A DNA stretch of 64,000 nucleotides from Paenibacillus sp. PK3_47 (GCF_023520895.1 NZ_CP026029.1:3968001-4032000); one strand, 5' to 3'. Counted from the first letter of the stretch, positions 8,573 to 17,046 are shown. Numbers and translations: made by a program. Notes: generated from the sequence alone by a model not told the origin.

Positions 8573-9481
8573 TTAAGCGGCCTTGGTCCTGAATTCTATA
8601 GGACTGAGGCCGTTTAGTTTTGCCTGTAACCGTTCATTATTGTAAAAGTGAATGTAGTTCTCGACATCCTTTTGGAGGTCTTCAAAAGTCCGGTAGGTAT
8701 GTAGGTAGTACTTCTCACATTTTAGAGTCCCCCAGAAAGATTCCATCGGTCCATTATCAATACAGCAGCCTACACGGGACATACTTTGCTTCATTTCAGC
8801 TTTATCTACCATTTCCTTGAACTTCAAGGAAGTATACTGAAACCCGCGGTCGCTATGGAGCAGGGGATGACTTTGGGGGGCAGCTTGTACCGCTAGCTCA
8901 AACGTCTCAAAGACCAGTGCGTTGTTATTAGAATGCCCTAGCACATAAGAAATAATGGACTTGTCGTGCAGGTCTAATATAGCGCTCAAATAAGCCTTCT
9001 TTCCGCTCCCATATTTGAATTCGGTGACATCTGTGACCCATTTTTGGTTCGGCGCTTCAGCATGGAACTCACGGTTCAGCAAATTCTCTGCAACCTGCTG
9101 AGGGGTAGAACCCGCGTACGTCTTTCGCTTTCTGCGAATGACCGACTGAATGCCCTGGAGCTTCATGAGACGGTATACTCGTTTCGCATTAATCGGTTGG
9201 TTCATCTGCCTTCGTAAATGAAGTGCCAGTCGGCGGTATCCATAGATCCGTTCTACTTGTTCATACAAGAGAAGCATCTCCTGCATTAGCTTCTCATTGT
9301 CTCTCTCTTGGCGACTCGGTGTGCGGCTTAGCCACTTGTAATAACTTGACCGTGCAATGCCTGCAAGCTCGCACAGTAGCTGAATGGAGCCGTATCCCTC
9401 TTGTTGAACGGCCTGAACAGCCAGATAGATGTTCTCTTGCCGAACGGAACTTAAAGTCGCCTCCTTTCGATTTCGTCTAAC
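8573..9481 (-). CDS. IS3-family transposase OrfB (catalytic domain), reached by -1 frameshift
   Basis: About 302 codons in the -1 frame relative to OrfA. It contains the HTH_21-like start (YGSIQLLCELAGIARSSYYKW), then the rve/DDE integrase core: first Asp in WVTDVTEF, second in LLHSDRGFQYTS, and Glu in NGPMESFWGTLKCEKYY, with an IYGYRRLALHLR motif upstream. The frame has no ATG, GTG or TTG next to the AGGAGG sequence near the junction, so the main product is probably the 519-residue OrfAB fusion. Internal Met codons (9286) could give a shorter protein. Function: strand cutting and joining during transposition. Confidence 0.93.
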   Translation of the reverse strand, partial: VRRNRKEATLSSVRQENIYLAVQAVQQEGYGSIQLLCELAGIARSSYYKWLSRTPSRQERDNEKLMQEMLLLYEQVERIYGYRRLALHLRRQMNQPINAKRVYRLMKLQGIQSVIRRKRKTYAGSTPQQVAENLLNREFHAEAPNQKWVTDVTEFKYGSGKKAYLSAILDLHDKSIISYVLGHSNNNALVFETFELAVQAAPQSHPLLHSDRGFQYTSLKFKEMVDKAEMKQSMSRVGCCIDNGPMESFWGTLKCEKYYLHTYRTFEDLQKDVENYIHFYNNERLQAKLNGLSPIEFRTKAA

Positions 9482-10131
9482 TTTTTTAACAAAGCGTTCT
9501 CCGCACGGAGCCGCTCATTCTCGTACTCCAGCTTCTTCATGGCAAGCTTGTAGCGATCCGCCTCCGTTAGCTCTTCCGGCGCCTTGGTGCGTCCTCTACC
9601 ATCCCTTAAAGCGTCATCTCCGCCGCTCTGGTACTTCTTCACCCAACTGTAGACTTGCGGGTAAGACACCTTAAATTGACTTGCCGTCTTTGTGTAATCG
9701 AGTTGATGTGCAAGGCAGTACTGCACAATGTCGATCCGCTCCTGCCATGTCGTCAAACGCCCCTTGGTCATCGCTTTCGTTCCTCCCGAATTTGCGGTTA
9801 AGCTTTTGCTATGACCATTATACTTCTTAATCCAGTTCGCGAGTTGGGTTTGACTTGCAATTTGATATTTGTAAATGACTTGGGTTTGAGACAAGCCTCC
9901 TTCGAGAACATCCTTCACGGCCTTTCGTTTAAGTTCTGCGGAATAGGTCCGGTTATGGGTACGGGTTTCCAACCCTGGGTAGCCGTACGCCTTGTACCGC
10001 CGTCTCCATTCTTGGATGGAACTCTTCGACACACCAAACTTACCGACTGCCGCATTTAATCCGATAACTCCCTCTTTAATTTCCTGAAGAATCGCTAATT
10101 TCTCAGCTGCTGCAATGTTTTTTCGCTCCAT
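9451..10131 (-). CDS. IS3-family OrfA (DNA-binding subunit)
   Basis: About 226 residues with two helix-turn-helix units (SKSSIQEWRRRYKAYGYPGL near 35-54 and SYPQVYSWVKKYQSGGDDAL near 155-174) and a C-terminal leucine-zipper-like helix, ENERLRAENALLKKLDEIER, typical of IS150-group OrfA. OrfA binds the terminal repeats and regulates transposition. ATG 10131 is preferred because GGGGAG lies 7 bases upstream; ATG 10146 lies inside the hairpin that can hide this ribosome site. The 3' end overlaps OrfB by 31 bases. Confidence 0.9.
   Translation of the reverse strand: MERKNIAAAEKLAILQEIKEGVIGLNAAVGKFGVSKSSIQEWRRRYKAYGYPGLETRTHNRTYSAELKRKAVKDVLEGGLSQTQVIYKYQIASQTQLANWIKKYNGHSKSLTANSGGTKAMTKGRLTTWQERIDIVQYCLAHQLDYTKTASQFKVSYPQVYSWVKKYQSGGDDALRDGRGRTKAPEELTEADRYKLAMKKLEYENERLRAENALLKKLDEIERRRL
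9481..9487 (-). other. Programmed -1 ribosomal frameshift site
   Basis: On the coding strand the heptamer A-AAA-AAG is in the correct zero frame (TTA AAA AAG). A -1 slip continues directly into OrfB. AAAGGAGG about 13 bases downstream is a Shine-Dalgarno-like element. This is the standard IS3-family mechanism. Confidence 0.85.
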
Positions 10132-10136
10132 AAAAA

Positions 10137-10193
10137 TGCTCCCCATACAGTAACAGGTTTTTATTATTTCACCTGTCTACTATATGGGGAGCA
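10137..10193 (-). other. IS right-end hairpin covering the orfA ribosome site
   Basis: TGCTCCCCATA (10137-10147) and TATGGGGAGCA (10183-10193) are perfect complements, with further pairing of AGT/ACT and ACAGG/CCTGT inside. In a transcript entering from outside, the GGGGAG ribosome site of orfA would be buried in the stem. Such sequestration is known from other insertion sequences; here it is inference. Confidence 0.55.
10159..10193 (-). repeat. Right terminal inverted repeat of the IS3-family element
   Basis: Read on the minus strand it begins TGCTCCCC and carries AGTAGACAG and AAATAATAAAA at the same spacing as the left end. Confidence 0.85.
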
Positions 10194-10227
10194 TATCATT
10201 TATCTGCGGGAGGGGCAGCCTTTTTTC
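10194..10227. terminator. Right arm of the IS-split terminator
   Basis: Complement of 8505-8530 followed by six T. It lies 8 bases beyond the cdaR stop codon side. Confidence 0.7.
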
Positions 10228-10234
10228 GTATATC

Positions 10235-11263
10235 TTACTTATACAACGCCAGCAGACTGTAGGTAAGCTCGTAGAGCTCCAGCAGATTCCGCGGATCTTT
10301 GCCGGTGAGGGTATGGATTCTTTTGAGCCGGTACTGGAGTGTATTGCGGTGAATGTTCAGGGCATCCGAGGTATGCGAGACGCTGCAGTTATGGTTAATG
10401 AACACTCTGAGCGTCTCCAGCAGATCGGCGGTATCCTCCAGCTTCACGGCAGCATTCTGGTCCTTGGTCAGATCCGCCTGGCTCAGTTTTACGAGAAATT
10501 CGTTCTCTGCAAAATAAATGGTCTGCACCGGCGGCCTCAGCGCCAGCAGAATCCCCATGGCGGATTTGGCCTGACGGTAGCTTTCCGCAATGCTTGCCTC
10601 ATGTTTGCCTGCGGCGACCCGTACATCCGGCTGGTGCTGCAGAATCTGCTGGATGAGCGGCCCGCAGTCGTCCGGATTTTGCACAACCAGGAGCCACGTG
10701 TTATCCTCCAGCCGGAAGGAGGGGTACTGCAGCAGAATTTTGGCCTGAGCCTCTGCCGGTGTGAAATTCCTGAGGTACAGAATGGTTGTCTTCAGAGCCA
10801 GGTCAATGTGATAAGCGGCTGCTTCCTTCTTCAGCTTCTGCGTATAGGCCCCGTGATGATCCAGCAGCATTTCCAGGAACGCCTTTTTGCGGTTCACTTC
10901 ACTTGCGATATCCTCCAGAGTATTCCTCTGTTCAATGAGCAGGGAGACAGTCGTTCTTACAATATTGCAAAAAGGGCGCACTTCATCCGGATTACCGGAA
11001 ATTCCGATGACGCCCACACGGGTATCGCCTATGACAATCGGTTCGTTGGTGCCTTTCTTTTCATAACGCCCGTCCTTCCAGACCTCAACCATTTTACCGA
11101 TGGACAGCGCCTTGACCGCCCCCTGGTGTATGGTGCCGACCCGCTCTTTGGTCCCGCTGCCTATAATGATGCCTTTTTCATTCATAATATTGATATTGTA
11201 CGGAATATCCATCATCATTTTATCTACAATTTCCTGTGCCTGTCTTTCGGAAAGCTGAAACAA
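10235..11263 (-). CDS. cdaR: CdaR-family sugar-diacid/glycerate regulator
   Basis: 342 residues. The N-terminus [32 protein letters not shown] is the sugar-diacid recognition domain of CdaR; a middle GGDEF-like region follows, and the C-terminus carries the PucR-type helix-turn-helix ([20 protein letters not shown] near residues 300-319). CdaR-type proteins activate glycerate, galactarate and glucarate genes. The start is TTG 11263, ten bases after AAAGGAGG; the frame extends further but without a ribosome site. It converges on the GntP-glxK operon and most likely activates it in response to glycerate. Confidence 0.9.
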   Translation of the reverse strand: MFQLSERQAQEIVDKMMMDIPYNINIMNEKGIIIGSGTKERVGTIHQGAVKALSIGKMVEVWKDGRYEKKGTNEPIVIGDTRVGVIGISGNPDEVRPFCNIVRTTVSLLIEQRNTLEDIASEVNRKKAFLEMLLDHHGAYTQKLKKEAAAYHIDLALKTTILYLRNFTPAEAQAKILLQYPSFRLEDNTWLLVVQNPDDCGPLIQQILQHQPDVRVAAGKHEASIAESYRQAKSAMGILLALRPPVQTIYFAENEFLVKLSQADLTKDQNAAVKLEDTADLLETLRVFINHNCSVSHTSDALNIHRNTLQYRLKRIHTLTGKDPRNLLELYELTYSLLALYK

Positions 11264-11429
11264 CGCTGATAATCCTCCTTTTCCAAGCCGGTAGTGCCGC
11301 AGCAACAACATTTGGAGTTCTCCTGTGCATTTGAACAAATTATAATGGAAATTTAATTAAAATAAAATGTCACCTTTTTCGGTTTAGTTACGTCTAACAA
11401 TTACCGGAAATATACCAAGGAGGGATTCT

Positions 11430-12185
11430 ATGTACACTGTAAAAGGATTTATACATTTGGCACTGGCCGCTGCAATACTGCTGCTCCCGGCCTGCAGTTC
11501 AGCACAGGATGCAGCACCTGATGCTACAGCGGCACCTGCCGGAGCCACAGATATGCCGCAAACCGCTCCGCCAGCAAGCCCGGAAGTTAGCGCTCCCCGG
11601 GAGAGCCAGCCGCCGGCAGCCGCTGAACCCACTGCACAGGCTGAGCCGGATGCACCTGAAGAGCCCGTCGAAGGGCAGCCGCCAACAGCGCTGGAATCTG
11701 CATCGACCGTGCTGAACGCACTGGCGAACAGCAATATGGACACACTGTCGTCCTGGGTCCATCCGGACAAGGGCGTACGTTTTTCACCGTATGCCTATGT
11801 TGATCCGCAAAAGGATCTCGTATTCACCAGGGAGGAGATCCAGGGATTGATGAAGGACAATACGAAGCGGGTATGGCGGGAGTATGCCGGCTCGGGTGAT
11901 CTGATTGAGCTGACCTTTGCGGAATATTTCAAAAAGTTTGTCTATGACGCCGACTTTGCAGGCCAGGCTGAGGTTGCTCTTAACAAAGGGCTGGGACAGG
12001 GGACGACCGTGAACAATATTAATGAAGTGTATCCTGTGGAGACCCATGACTTCGTAGAGTATCATATTGCCGGGATTGATCCGGCAGTGGAGGGCATGGA
12101 CTGGCGCAGCCTGCGGCTTGTATTCGAGAAAATCGGCCAGGATCACGCCCTTGTAGGCATTGTTCACGATCAGTGGACGCCATAA
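11430..12185 (+). CDS. Secreted lipoprotein of unknown function
   Basis: 251 residues. A signal peptide ends in a lipobox LPAC (residues 19-22), so Cys22 should be lipidated and anchored outside the membrane. Residues 25-85 form a Pro/Ala/Glu-rich linker. The folded part (about 86-251) has no family I can name; it contains SWVHPDKGVRFSPYAYVDPQ, a pattern I associate with lipoprotein domains of Firmicutes, but I cannot assign a role. AAGGAGGG lies 6 bases before the ATG. It is a single-gene unit with a terminator downstream. Confidence 0.85.
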   Translation: MYTVKGFIHLALAAAILLLPACSSAQDAAPDATAAPAGATDMPQTAPPASPEVSAPRESQPPAAAEPTAQAEPDAPEEPVEGQPPTALESASTVLNALANSNMDTLSSWVHPDKGVRFSPYAYVDPQKDLVFTREEIQGLMKDNTKRVWREYAGSGDLIELTFAEYFKKFVYDADFAGQAEVALNKGLGQGTTVNNINEVYPVETHDFVEYHIAGIDPAVEGMDWRSLRLVFEKIGQDHALVGIVHDQWTP

Positions 12186-12206
12186 CGGACGTAAAGAAAC
12201 GAAGGG

Positions 12207-12249
12207 AAGACAGAAGCCCCGATGTTCCGAGGAGCTTTTGTCTTTCTTT
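12207..12249 (+). terminator. Intrinsic terminator after the lipoprotein gene
   Basis: Arms AAGACAGAAGC and GCTTTTGTCTT (one wobble pair) and a T-rich tail. Confidence 0.65.
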
Positions 12250-12335
12250 ATTATTTTAGAAGGAAAATTATGTATGTTTGTTGAATATAGATCATGTATA
12301 CATTTGTGTACAAAATATTTATTAGGAGGTGTACC

Positions 12336-12737
12336 ATGGAGGACTTTCGCAAAAAGAACTTCCGGGGTGCAAAAATTGAAGACATGATTCTGGAGCTGGA
12401 GAAGCTAAGCTCATTATGTGAAGAAAAAGCAAACAGTAGTGACCAGTTGGAACGGCAGCGTTTCTATGAAGGTATGGCTACCGCCTATACAACGATTACA
12501 GTAAAGCTGAAAGGCGATTTTGATTATATCGAGCCGAAGGTCATAGATGAGCTTTACAGCTCTGTAGAAAAGGTTTCCCCGGATCATGCAAGCTCAGCAC
12601 AGCATCTTGAATCCTGTTCATTTTGCCGCAAAAGTAAAGAAGAAGTTGGAGCATTAGCTATGGGACCAGGAGTATCTATATGCAGCGAATGCTTGGAGTT
12701 TGGTGCAGAGGTCATTAAAGTACATTCCACTATATAG
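12336..12737 (+). CDS. ClpX-type zinc-finger protein (hypothetical)
   Basis: 133 residues, with ATG 12336 placed 6 bases after TTAGGAGGT. The C-terminal third holds a ClpX C4-type zinc-binding motif, CSFCRKS...CSEC (Cx2C-x17-Cx2C). In ClpX this domain dimerises and binds substrates or adaptors. The N-terminal ~80 residues are helical and include KIEDMILELEKLSSLCEEKA; they do not resemble an ATPase, so this is not ClpX itself. It may be a small regulator or adaptor. It stands alone between terminators. Confidence 0.8.
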   Translation: MEDFRKKNFRGAKIEDMILELEKLSSLCEEKANSSDQLERQRFYEGMATAYTTITVKLKGDFDYIEPKVIDELYSSVEKVSPDHASSAQHLESCSFCRKSKEEVGALAMGPGVSICSECLEFGAEVIKVHSTI

Positions 12738-12743
12738 ATTAAC

Positions 12744-12783
12744 AACAAGACCGCCCCCCAATGATAAAGGTGCGGTCTTGTTT
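12744..12783. terminator. Bidirectional terminator between convergent genes
   Basis: AACAAGACCGC pairs with GCGGTCTTGTT. It serves the zinc-finger gene and possibly the SLH gene on the other strand. Confidence 0.75.
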
Positions 12784-12813
12784 GTGGTTCATCCGGTTTT
12801 TGTGTCCGGCTGA

Positions 12814-13791
12814 TTATTGAAGCTTAATGGAAGCATTTGAAGAAGCAGCTTCAGTCAAAGACTGCGCGGTTGCAGTATATCCGTCAGGCAGATAGGTCAC
12901 TGCGGTAGCGTCAGAAATGACCTGCGGATACATCATGCCCGGATCAGGTTTTGTTACACTGAAGTAGATAACTGCCGTTTTGTCCTTGCCGAATTCAATC
13001 CGGTCGATAGACAGGCCATAACCCGGGTTAGGCAGGTTGCTGACAGTCAGCGTAGCTTTGTTAACGCCGTCTGCAGCTTTTTCCAGCTTCACGGCAGCTT
13101 CATAATGATAGCCTGTCTCAGTGTTGTTATTGTCGTCTTCTGGGGTAATCACCCTCTTGGCAAAATCAGCTGCATCATAGATCCATACGGCGGCTTCAGC
13201 ACGGGTAACCGCTTCTGTCGGGCGGAATTTTCCGTCCTTTTCCAGCGTTACAATCCGGGTGTTGAACAGGATCTGCAGGCTGTTCATTTCGTCATTGGAC
13301 ATTTTGTCGCCGTCCGTAACGTTAGCATACATCAGGGTTACCGGGAAATTCCCCTTGCTCTGAAGGGCCTGGGTCAGCAGATGTGCGAACTGGGCACGGG
13401 TCATCGTTCCGTTCGGATCAACGGTTTTGTCCAGGGACAGGCCGCTTTCTTTTGCAGTCACAAACGCTTTGGCATACCAGGCATTATCTTTCACTTTGTC
13501 AAAATAATCACTCGCCTTGCCGCCGGAGCCTTCCGGGGAAAGCTTCAGCCCGCTGACGATAAACTGGACGCCCTGGGCAAAGGTTACCTTGGATTTCGGT
13601 GCGAATTTGTCGCTGGTTACTCCATTTACGATACCGTCTTTATGAAGCGAGTTGATCTTCGATTCTGCTGCATGGCCTTTCATATCCGAGAATGCAGAAG
13701 CCGATACTCCAAAAGACAGGCTTGCCGCCAGAATGCCGCACGCTAGGGTCATTTTTTTCGCGCTCATCTGGATGGTTAGTTTCTTCTTCAT
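12814..13791 (-). CDS. SLH-domain cell-surface protein
   Basis: 325 residues with a Sec signal peptide (KKKL..; cleavage probably after ASA-FSD near residue 33). Three S-layer-homology repeats follow (about 33-80, 92-140, 150-212), with typical pieces INSLHKDGIVNGVTSDKFAP, TMTRAQFAHLLTQAL and TRAEAAVWIYDAA. SLH repeats bind pyruvylated secondary wall polymer and hold the protein on the wall. The last ~100 residues form a beta-rich domain I do not recognise. Ribosome site GAGGTGAGG precedes the ATG. It is probably a structural or adhesive wall protein. Confidence 0.9.
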   Translation of the reverse strand: MKKKLTIQMSAKKMTLACGILAASLSFGVSASAFSDMKGHAAESKINSLHKDGIVNGVTSDKFAPKSKVTFAQGVQFIVSGLKLSPEGSGGKASDYFDKVKDNAWYAKAFVTAKESGLSLDKTVDPNGTMTRAQFAHLLTQALQSKGNFPVTLMYANVTDGDKMSNDEMNSLQILFNTRIVTLEKDGKFRPTEAVTRAEAAVWIYDAADFAKRVITPEDDNNNTETGYHYEAAVKLEKAADGVNKATLTVSNLPNPGYGLSIDRIEFGKDKTAVIYFSVTKPDPGMMYPQVISDATAVTYLPDGYTATAQSLTEAASSNASIKLQ

Positions 13792-13874
13792 TGTGCCTCA
13801 CCTCTTGTACTCTTAGATGGAGCTAAGCGGCAAAATGTTGCAGGCATCTCCAAAATAAAATGATATTGCTCACT

Positions 13875-14666
13875 TTATCCGCGGAGCAGCGATTCAGCGC
13901 CGTCTACAAAAATCTCTGTGCCCGTCACATGGAAGGACTCGTCAGAGGCGAGGAACAGCACCAGATTGGCTACCTGCTCCGGCTTGCCCGGCGCTCTCTC
14001 CAGCGGATGGCTGACCTCCGGAAGCTCCACGGGAATTCTTATTTCCTCAACTTCTTCACTCTCAAATGTATTATTGCCAATATTCGTATCAATAGCACCC
14101 GGACATACAGCATTTACACGGATGGCATACCGGGCCAGTTCCAGTGCAGCCATTTTCATAAAAGCGACCTGCCCTGCTTTGGAAGAGGAATAAGCCGCTG
14201 CGCCAAAGTTGGCGAATGTCCGGTTGCCGTTGATGGAGCTGGTGATGATGATGCTGCCGCCCTGTTCCTTCATAAAAGGAATACTGTATTTGACCGTTGC
14301 GAACGTGCTGCGCAGATTGGTGTCCAGCGTCTGGTCCCAGTCCTCAATTTCCAGCGTCTCAATGGGAGCGATCGCCCCGTTAATTCCGGCATTGGCAAAA
14401 ATAACATCGATCCGTCCAGCCTCATTACCGACCTGCGCGATGGCTTGTTCCACCTGCTCCGCACGGGAGACGTCACACTCAATAACGGCAGCTGCTCCGC
14501 CGATCGATTCAATTTCCTGCTTGGTCTGGGCTGCTTCCTCCGGTGTGCGGTCGATCAGATATACCTTGGCCCCATGCTGGGCAAAACGGATGGCTGTCGC
14601 CTTGCCGATCCCCGAAGCTCCTCCGGTTACTACTGCAATTTTGTCTTTCAAACGCTGTTCTGCCAT
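13875..14666 (-). CDS. Short-chain dehydrogenase/reductase (SDR)
   Basis: 263 residues of the classical SDR fold. The NAD(P)-binding motif TGGASGIG is at residues 14-21, NAG at 92-94, and the catalytic Ser144, Tyr159 and Lys163 (YSSSK) are all present. Asp39 after the second beta strand (VYLIDR) suggests NAD(H) preference. The C-terminal PEQVANLVLFLASDESFHVTG..IFVDGA is the common glucose/3-oxoacyl-reductase-like ending. The substrate is unknown. AAGGAGGAATT precedes the ATG. It diverges from the Tet(M)-like gene. Confidence 0.93.
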   Translation of the reverse strand: MAEQRLKDKIAVVTGGASGIGKATAIRFAQHGAKVYLIDRTPEEAAQTKQEIESIGGAAAVIECDVSRAEQVEQAIAQVGNEAGRIDVIFANAGINGAIAPIETLEIEDWDQTLDTNLRSTFATVKYSIPFMKEQGGSIIITSSINGNRTFANFGAAAYSSSKAGQVAFMKMAALELARYAIRVNAVCPGAIDTNIGNNTFESEEVEEIRIPVELPEVSHPLERAPGKPEQVANLVLFLASDESFHVTGTEIFVDGAESLLRG

Positions 14667-14854
14667 GATGAATTCCTCCTTGGGATTAGAGTTCTCTTTT
14701 CTGGCTGCTGTGTCAGTAACTACATACCCGCTGGGTCAGGGGTGAACCATAAGGCGCTGTAGCTTTCTCCAATTGAACAAAAGCGCTGTTTCGCAGTAAA
14801 CTTAGGGATGATAGCGCTATGATCATACATTCAGCCCATGACAGGAGAACAACC

Positions 14855-16831
14855 ATGATACAGCAGGAGATGCAGCGGATTAATGTCGGGATTTTTGCCC
14901 ACGTAGATGCCGGAAAGACGACTACGACGGAGCATATATTATATGAGAGCGGACGTATCCGCGAAGTTGGCAGTGTGGACAGCGGGACGGCTGTGACGGA
15001 TTCCATGGAGGTGGAGCGGCAGCGGGGAATATCGGTCCGGGCAGCCTTGGCTTCTTTTGCCTGGAAAGGCGTGCAGATCAATCTGGTGGATACGCCGGGC
15101 CACGTCGATTTTCTGTCCGAGGTGGAGCGTTCGCTGCGCGTGATGGACTGCGCGGTGCTGATCCTGTCCGCCGTTGAAGGCGTGCAGGCACAGAGCGAGA
15201 TGATCTGGAATGCGCTGCGCAAGCTGGGTATTCCGACGATTGTTTTTGTGAACAAAATGGACCGCGTCGGAGCGGACCCGGAAGCCGTGCTGGCCCAGGC
15301 GCGCACTTATCTGTCCGGGGACATTATTCCGGTGCAGCAGCCGTTGGGCAGGGAGCAGGACTATACCGGTGCTGCAGATTTGTGGAGCGAGGAAGCGGCG
15401 CCGGAAGCACGGACAGAGCTGCTGGAGGCGCTGGCCGAGAGGGATGAGGAGCTGCTGGATGTATACATGTCAGGCCGTCCGCCGGAACCTGCGGTATGGA
15501 AACCATATCTGAAGGAGCGGTCAGCCCGCGGGCAAATGTTCCCGATGGTCTACGGCGCAGCTGCCAGGGGTCTTGGGATCACGGAGCTGCTGGACGCCAT
15601 GACCGACTACTTCCCCCGGGCCGGAGGAGATGCGGAGCAGCCGGTCTCAGGCATTGTCTACAACATTCAGCGTGACAAAAATATGGGCCGCATGGCCTTT
15701 GTCCGCCTCTACGAAGGGAGAATCCGCAACCGTGATACAGTAACGAACTACTCCCAGGATGTGCAGGTCAAAGTGACGCAGATCCGTAAAGTGGAAGGCG
15801 GACGTACGGAGGATGTCGGCGAGCTTACTGCCGGAGATATCGCTGTCGTGTATGGCCTGTCCGGCGTGCGGATCGGCGATGTGCTGGGCCGGCCCGATGC
15901 CGTGCCGCAGGAAGCGAAGCTGGCCGTGCCGCTGCTGACCGTGCGCGTGTTCTGGGATGCGGACACCGACGACCACCAGGTGATCGGTGCGCTGCAGGAG
16001 CTGGCGGACGAAGATCCGCAGCTGGGGGCGGAGTGGCTGCCGGAGGAGCGCGAGCTGCACATCAAGGTGATGGGCCCGATCCAGCTGGAGGTGCTGGACA
16101 GCGTGCTGCAGAGCCGCTACGGCCTGAAGGTTACCTTCGGCCAGCCGTCGGTGATCTATAAGGAAACGCCGCGCACTGCGGGCGAAGGCTACATCGCCTA
16201 CCTGATGCCGAAGCCGTGCTGGGCGATTCTGCGGTTCAGGATTGAACCGGGGCCGCCGGACAGCGGCCTGGTCTATGAATCGGTCGTGCGCAGCTCCGAT
16301 CTGCTGCCGCAGTACCAGAACGAGACGGCCCGCCGCGTACCGGAAGCGCTGCAGCAGGGACTTTACGGCTGGGAGGTCACCGACCTGAAGGTGACTTTGG
16401 TGGAGGGGAACCATCATGTGTGGCATACCCATCCGCTGGATTTTGCCGTCGCTACGCCGATGGGCATCATGGACGGGCTGAGCCGGACCGGCACCAAGCT
16501 GCTGGAGCCGGTCCTGGCTGTGCGCATCGTCGTGCCCGAGGAGAACGGCGGCCGCGTGATGAACGACCTCGTGCAGATGCGCGGCAGCTTCGAGCCGCCG
16601 GCGCTGCAGGGCGGGCGGATGATCATCGAGGGAAGGCTGCCGCTGGCTACCTCACTCGATTATCCGGTGACGCTGAGCTCCTATACGAAGGGGCGGAGCA
16701 CGTTCACTTCCTTTTTTGCCGGCTACGAGGAATGCCCGCCGGACGTTACCGCCGAGCGCACGCGCCGGGGCGTGAACCCGCTGGATCAGGCGAAGTATAT
16801 TTTGAGTGTGCGGAAGGCTTTGCAGGGGTGA
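14855..16831 (+). CDS. Tet(M)-like ribosomal protection GTPase / translation factor
   Basis: 658 residues, similar in length to Tet(M) (~639). It is an EF-G-like GTPase: G1 AHVDAGKT (15-22), G3 DTPGH (79-83), G4 NKMD (133-136), then EF-G domains II-V. Text such as YGWEVTDLKVTLVEG and RTGTKLLEPVL aligns with domain IV of Tet(M)/Tet(O). The domain IV loop that in Tet(M) reads YYSPVSTPADF is here HHVWHTHPLDF, so tetracycline protection is not certain. Start ATG 14855 follows CAGGAGAA by 5 bases; an upstream in-frame ATG (14819) lacks a ribosome site. It diverges from the SDR gene and is followed at once by 22-bp repeats. Confidence 0.88.
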   Translation: MIQQEMQRINVGIFAHVDAGKTTTTEHILYESGRIREVGSVDSGTAVTDSMEVERQRGISVRAALASFAWKGVQINLVDTPGHVDFLSEVERSLRVMDCAVLILSAVEGVQAQSEMIWNALRKLGIPTIVFVNKMDRVGADPEAVLAQARTYLSGDIIPVQQPLGREQDYTGAADLWSEEAAPEARTELLEALAERDEELLDVYMSGRPPEPAVWKPYLKERSARGQMFPMVYGAAARGLGITELLDAMTDYFPRAGGDAEQPVSGIVYNIQRDKNMGRMAFVRLYEGRIRNRDTVTNYSQDVQVKVTQIRKVEGGRTEDVGELTAGDIAVVYGLSGVRIGDVLGRPDAVPQEAKLAVPLLTVRVFWDADTDDHQVIGALQELADEDPQLGAEWLPEERELHIKVMGPIQLEVLDSVLQSRYGLKVTFGQPSVIYKETPRTAGEGYIAYLMPKPCWAILRFRIEPGPPDSGLVYESVVRSSDLLPQYQNETARRVPEALQQGLYGWEVTDLKVTLVEGNHHVWHTHPLDFAVATPMGIMDGLSRTGTKLLEPVLAVRIVVPEENGGRVMNDLVQMRGSFEPPALQGGRMIIEGRLPLATSLDYPVTLSSYTKGRSTFTSFFAGYEECPPDVTAERTRRGVNPLDQAKYILSVRKALQG

Positions 16832-16848
16832 GCGTGATGGGCGCAGTG

Positions 16849-17046
16849 CTGAGCGTGAAGGGGCACGGTGCCGAGCGTGAAGGGGCACGGTGCTGAGCGT
16901 GAAGGGGCACCGTACTGAGCATGAAGAGGCACGGTGCTGAGCGTGAAGGGGCACCGTACTGAGCATGAAGGGGCGCCGTGCTGAGCGTGAAGGGGCGCCG
17001 TGCTGAGCGTGAAGGGGCACCGTACTGAGCATGAAGGGGCACGGTG
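16849..17046. repeat. Nine-copy 22-bp tandem repeat
   Basis: Units such as CTGAGCGTGAAGGGGCACGG plus 2 bases repeat nine times without a gap (16849, 16871, 16893, 16915, 16937, 16959, 16981, 17003, 17025), followed by a partial tenth. Variation is confined to a few positions (GTG/ATG, CACGGTG/CACCGTA/CGCCGTG) and alternates between copies. The unit is not a multiple of three. It starts 17 bases after the GTPase stop codon. Confidence 0.93.

Larger units (their letters stand above)
8533..10193 (-). mobile_element. IS3-family (IS150-group) insertion sequence, 1661 bp, apparently complete
   Basis: Bounded by 35-base imperfect inverted repeats and carrying orfA and orfB in the -1 relation with a slippery heptamer, an intact D-D-E transposase and no internal stops. 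It transcribes toward glxK. No target-site duplication is visible (flanks AAC and TAT), which may reflect loss or a recombined end. It landed in the loop region of the terminator shared by glxK and cdaR. Confidence 0.92.

Noticed and set aside
8523-10200. Target-site duplication around the IS
   Set aside because: The 3-5 bases on each side (GAAC and TATC) do not match; I cannot claim a duplication.
10184-11269. Plus-strand 361-codon frame opposite cdaR
   Set aside because: Shadow of cdaR; the start lies within the IS end.
13105-13746. Plus-strand 213-codon frame opposite the SLH gene
   Set aside because: The minus-strand SLH protein with signal peptide explains the sequence.
15647-16432. 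Minus-strand frame of 261 codons inside the Tet(M)-like gene
   Set aside because: Antisense shadow of a clear GTPase gene.
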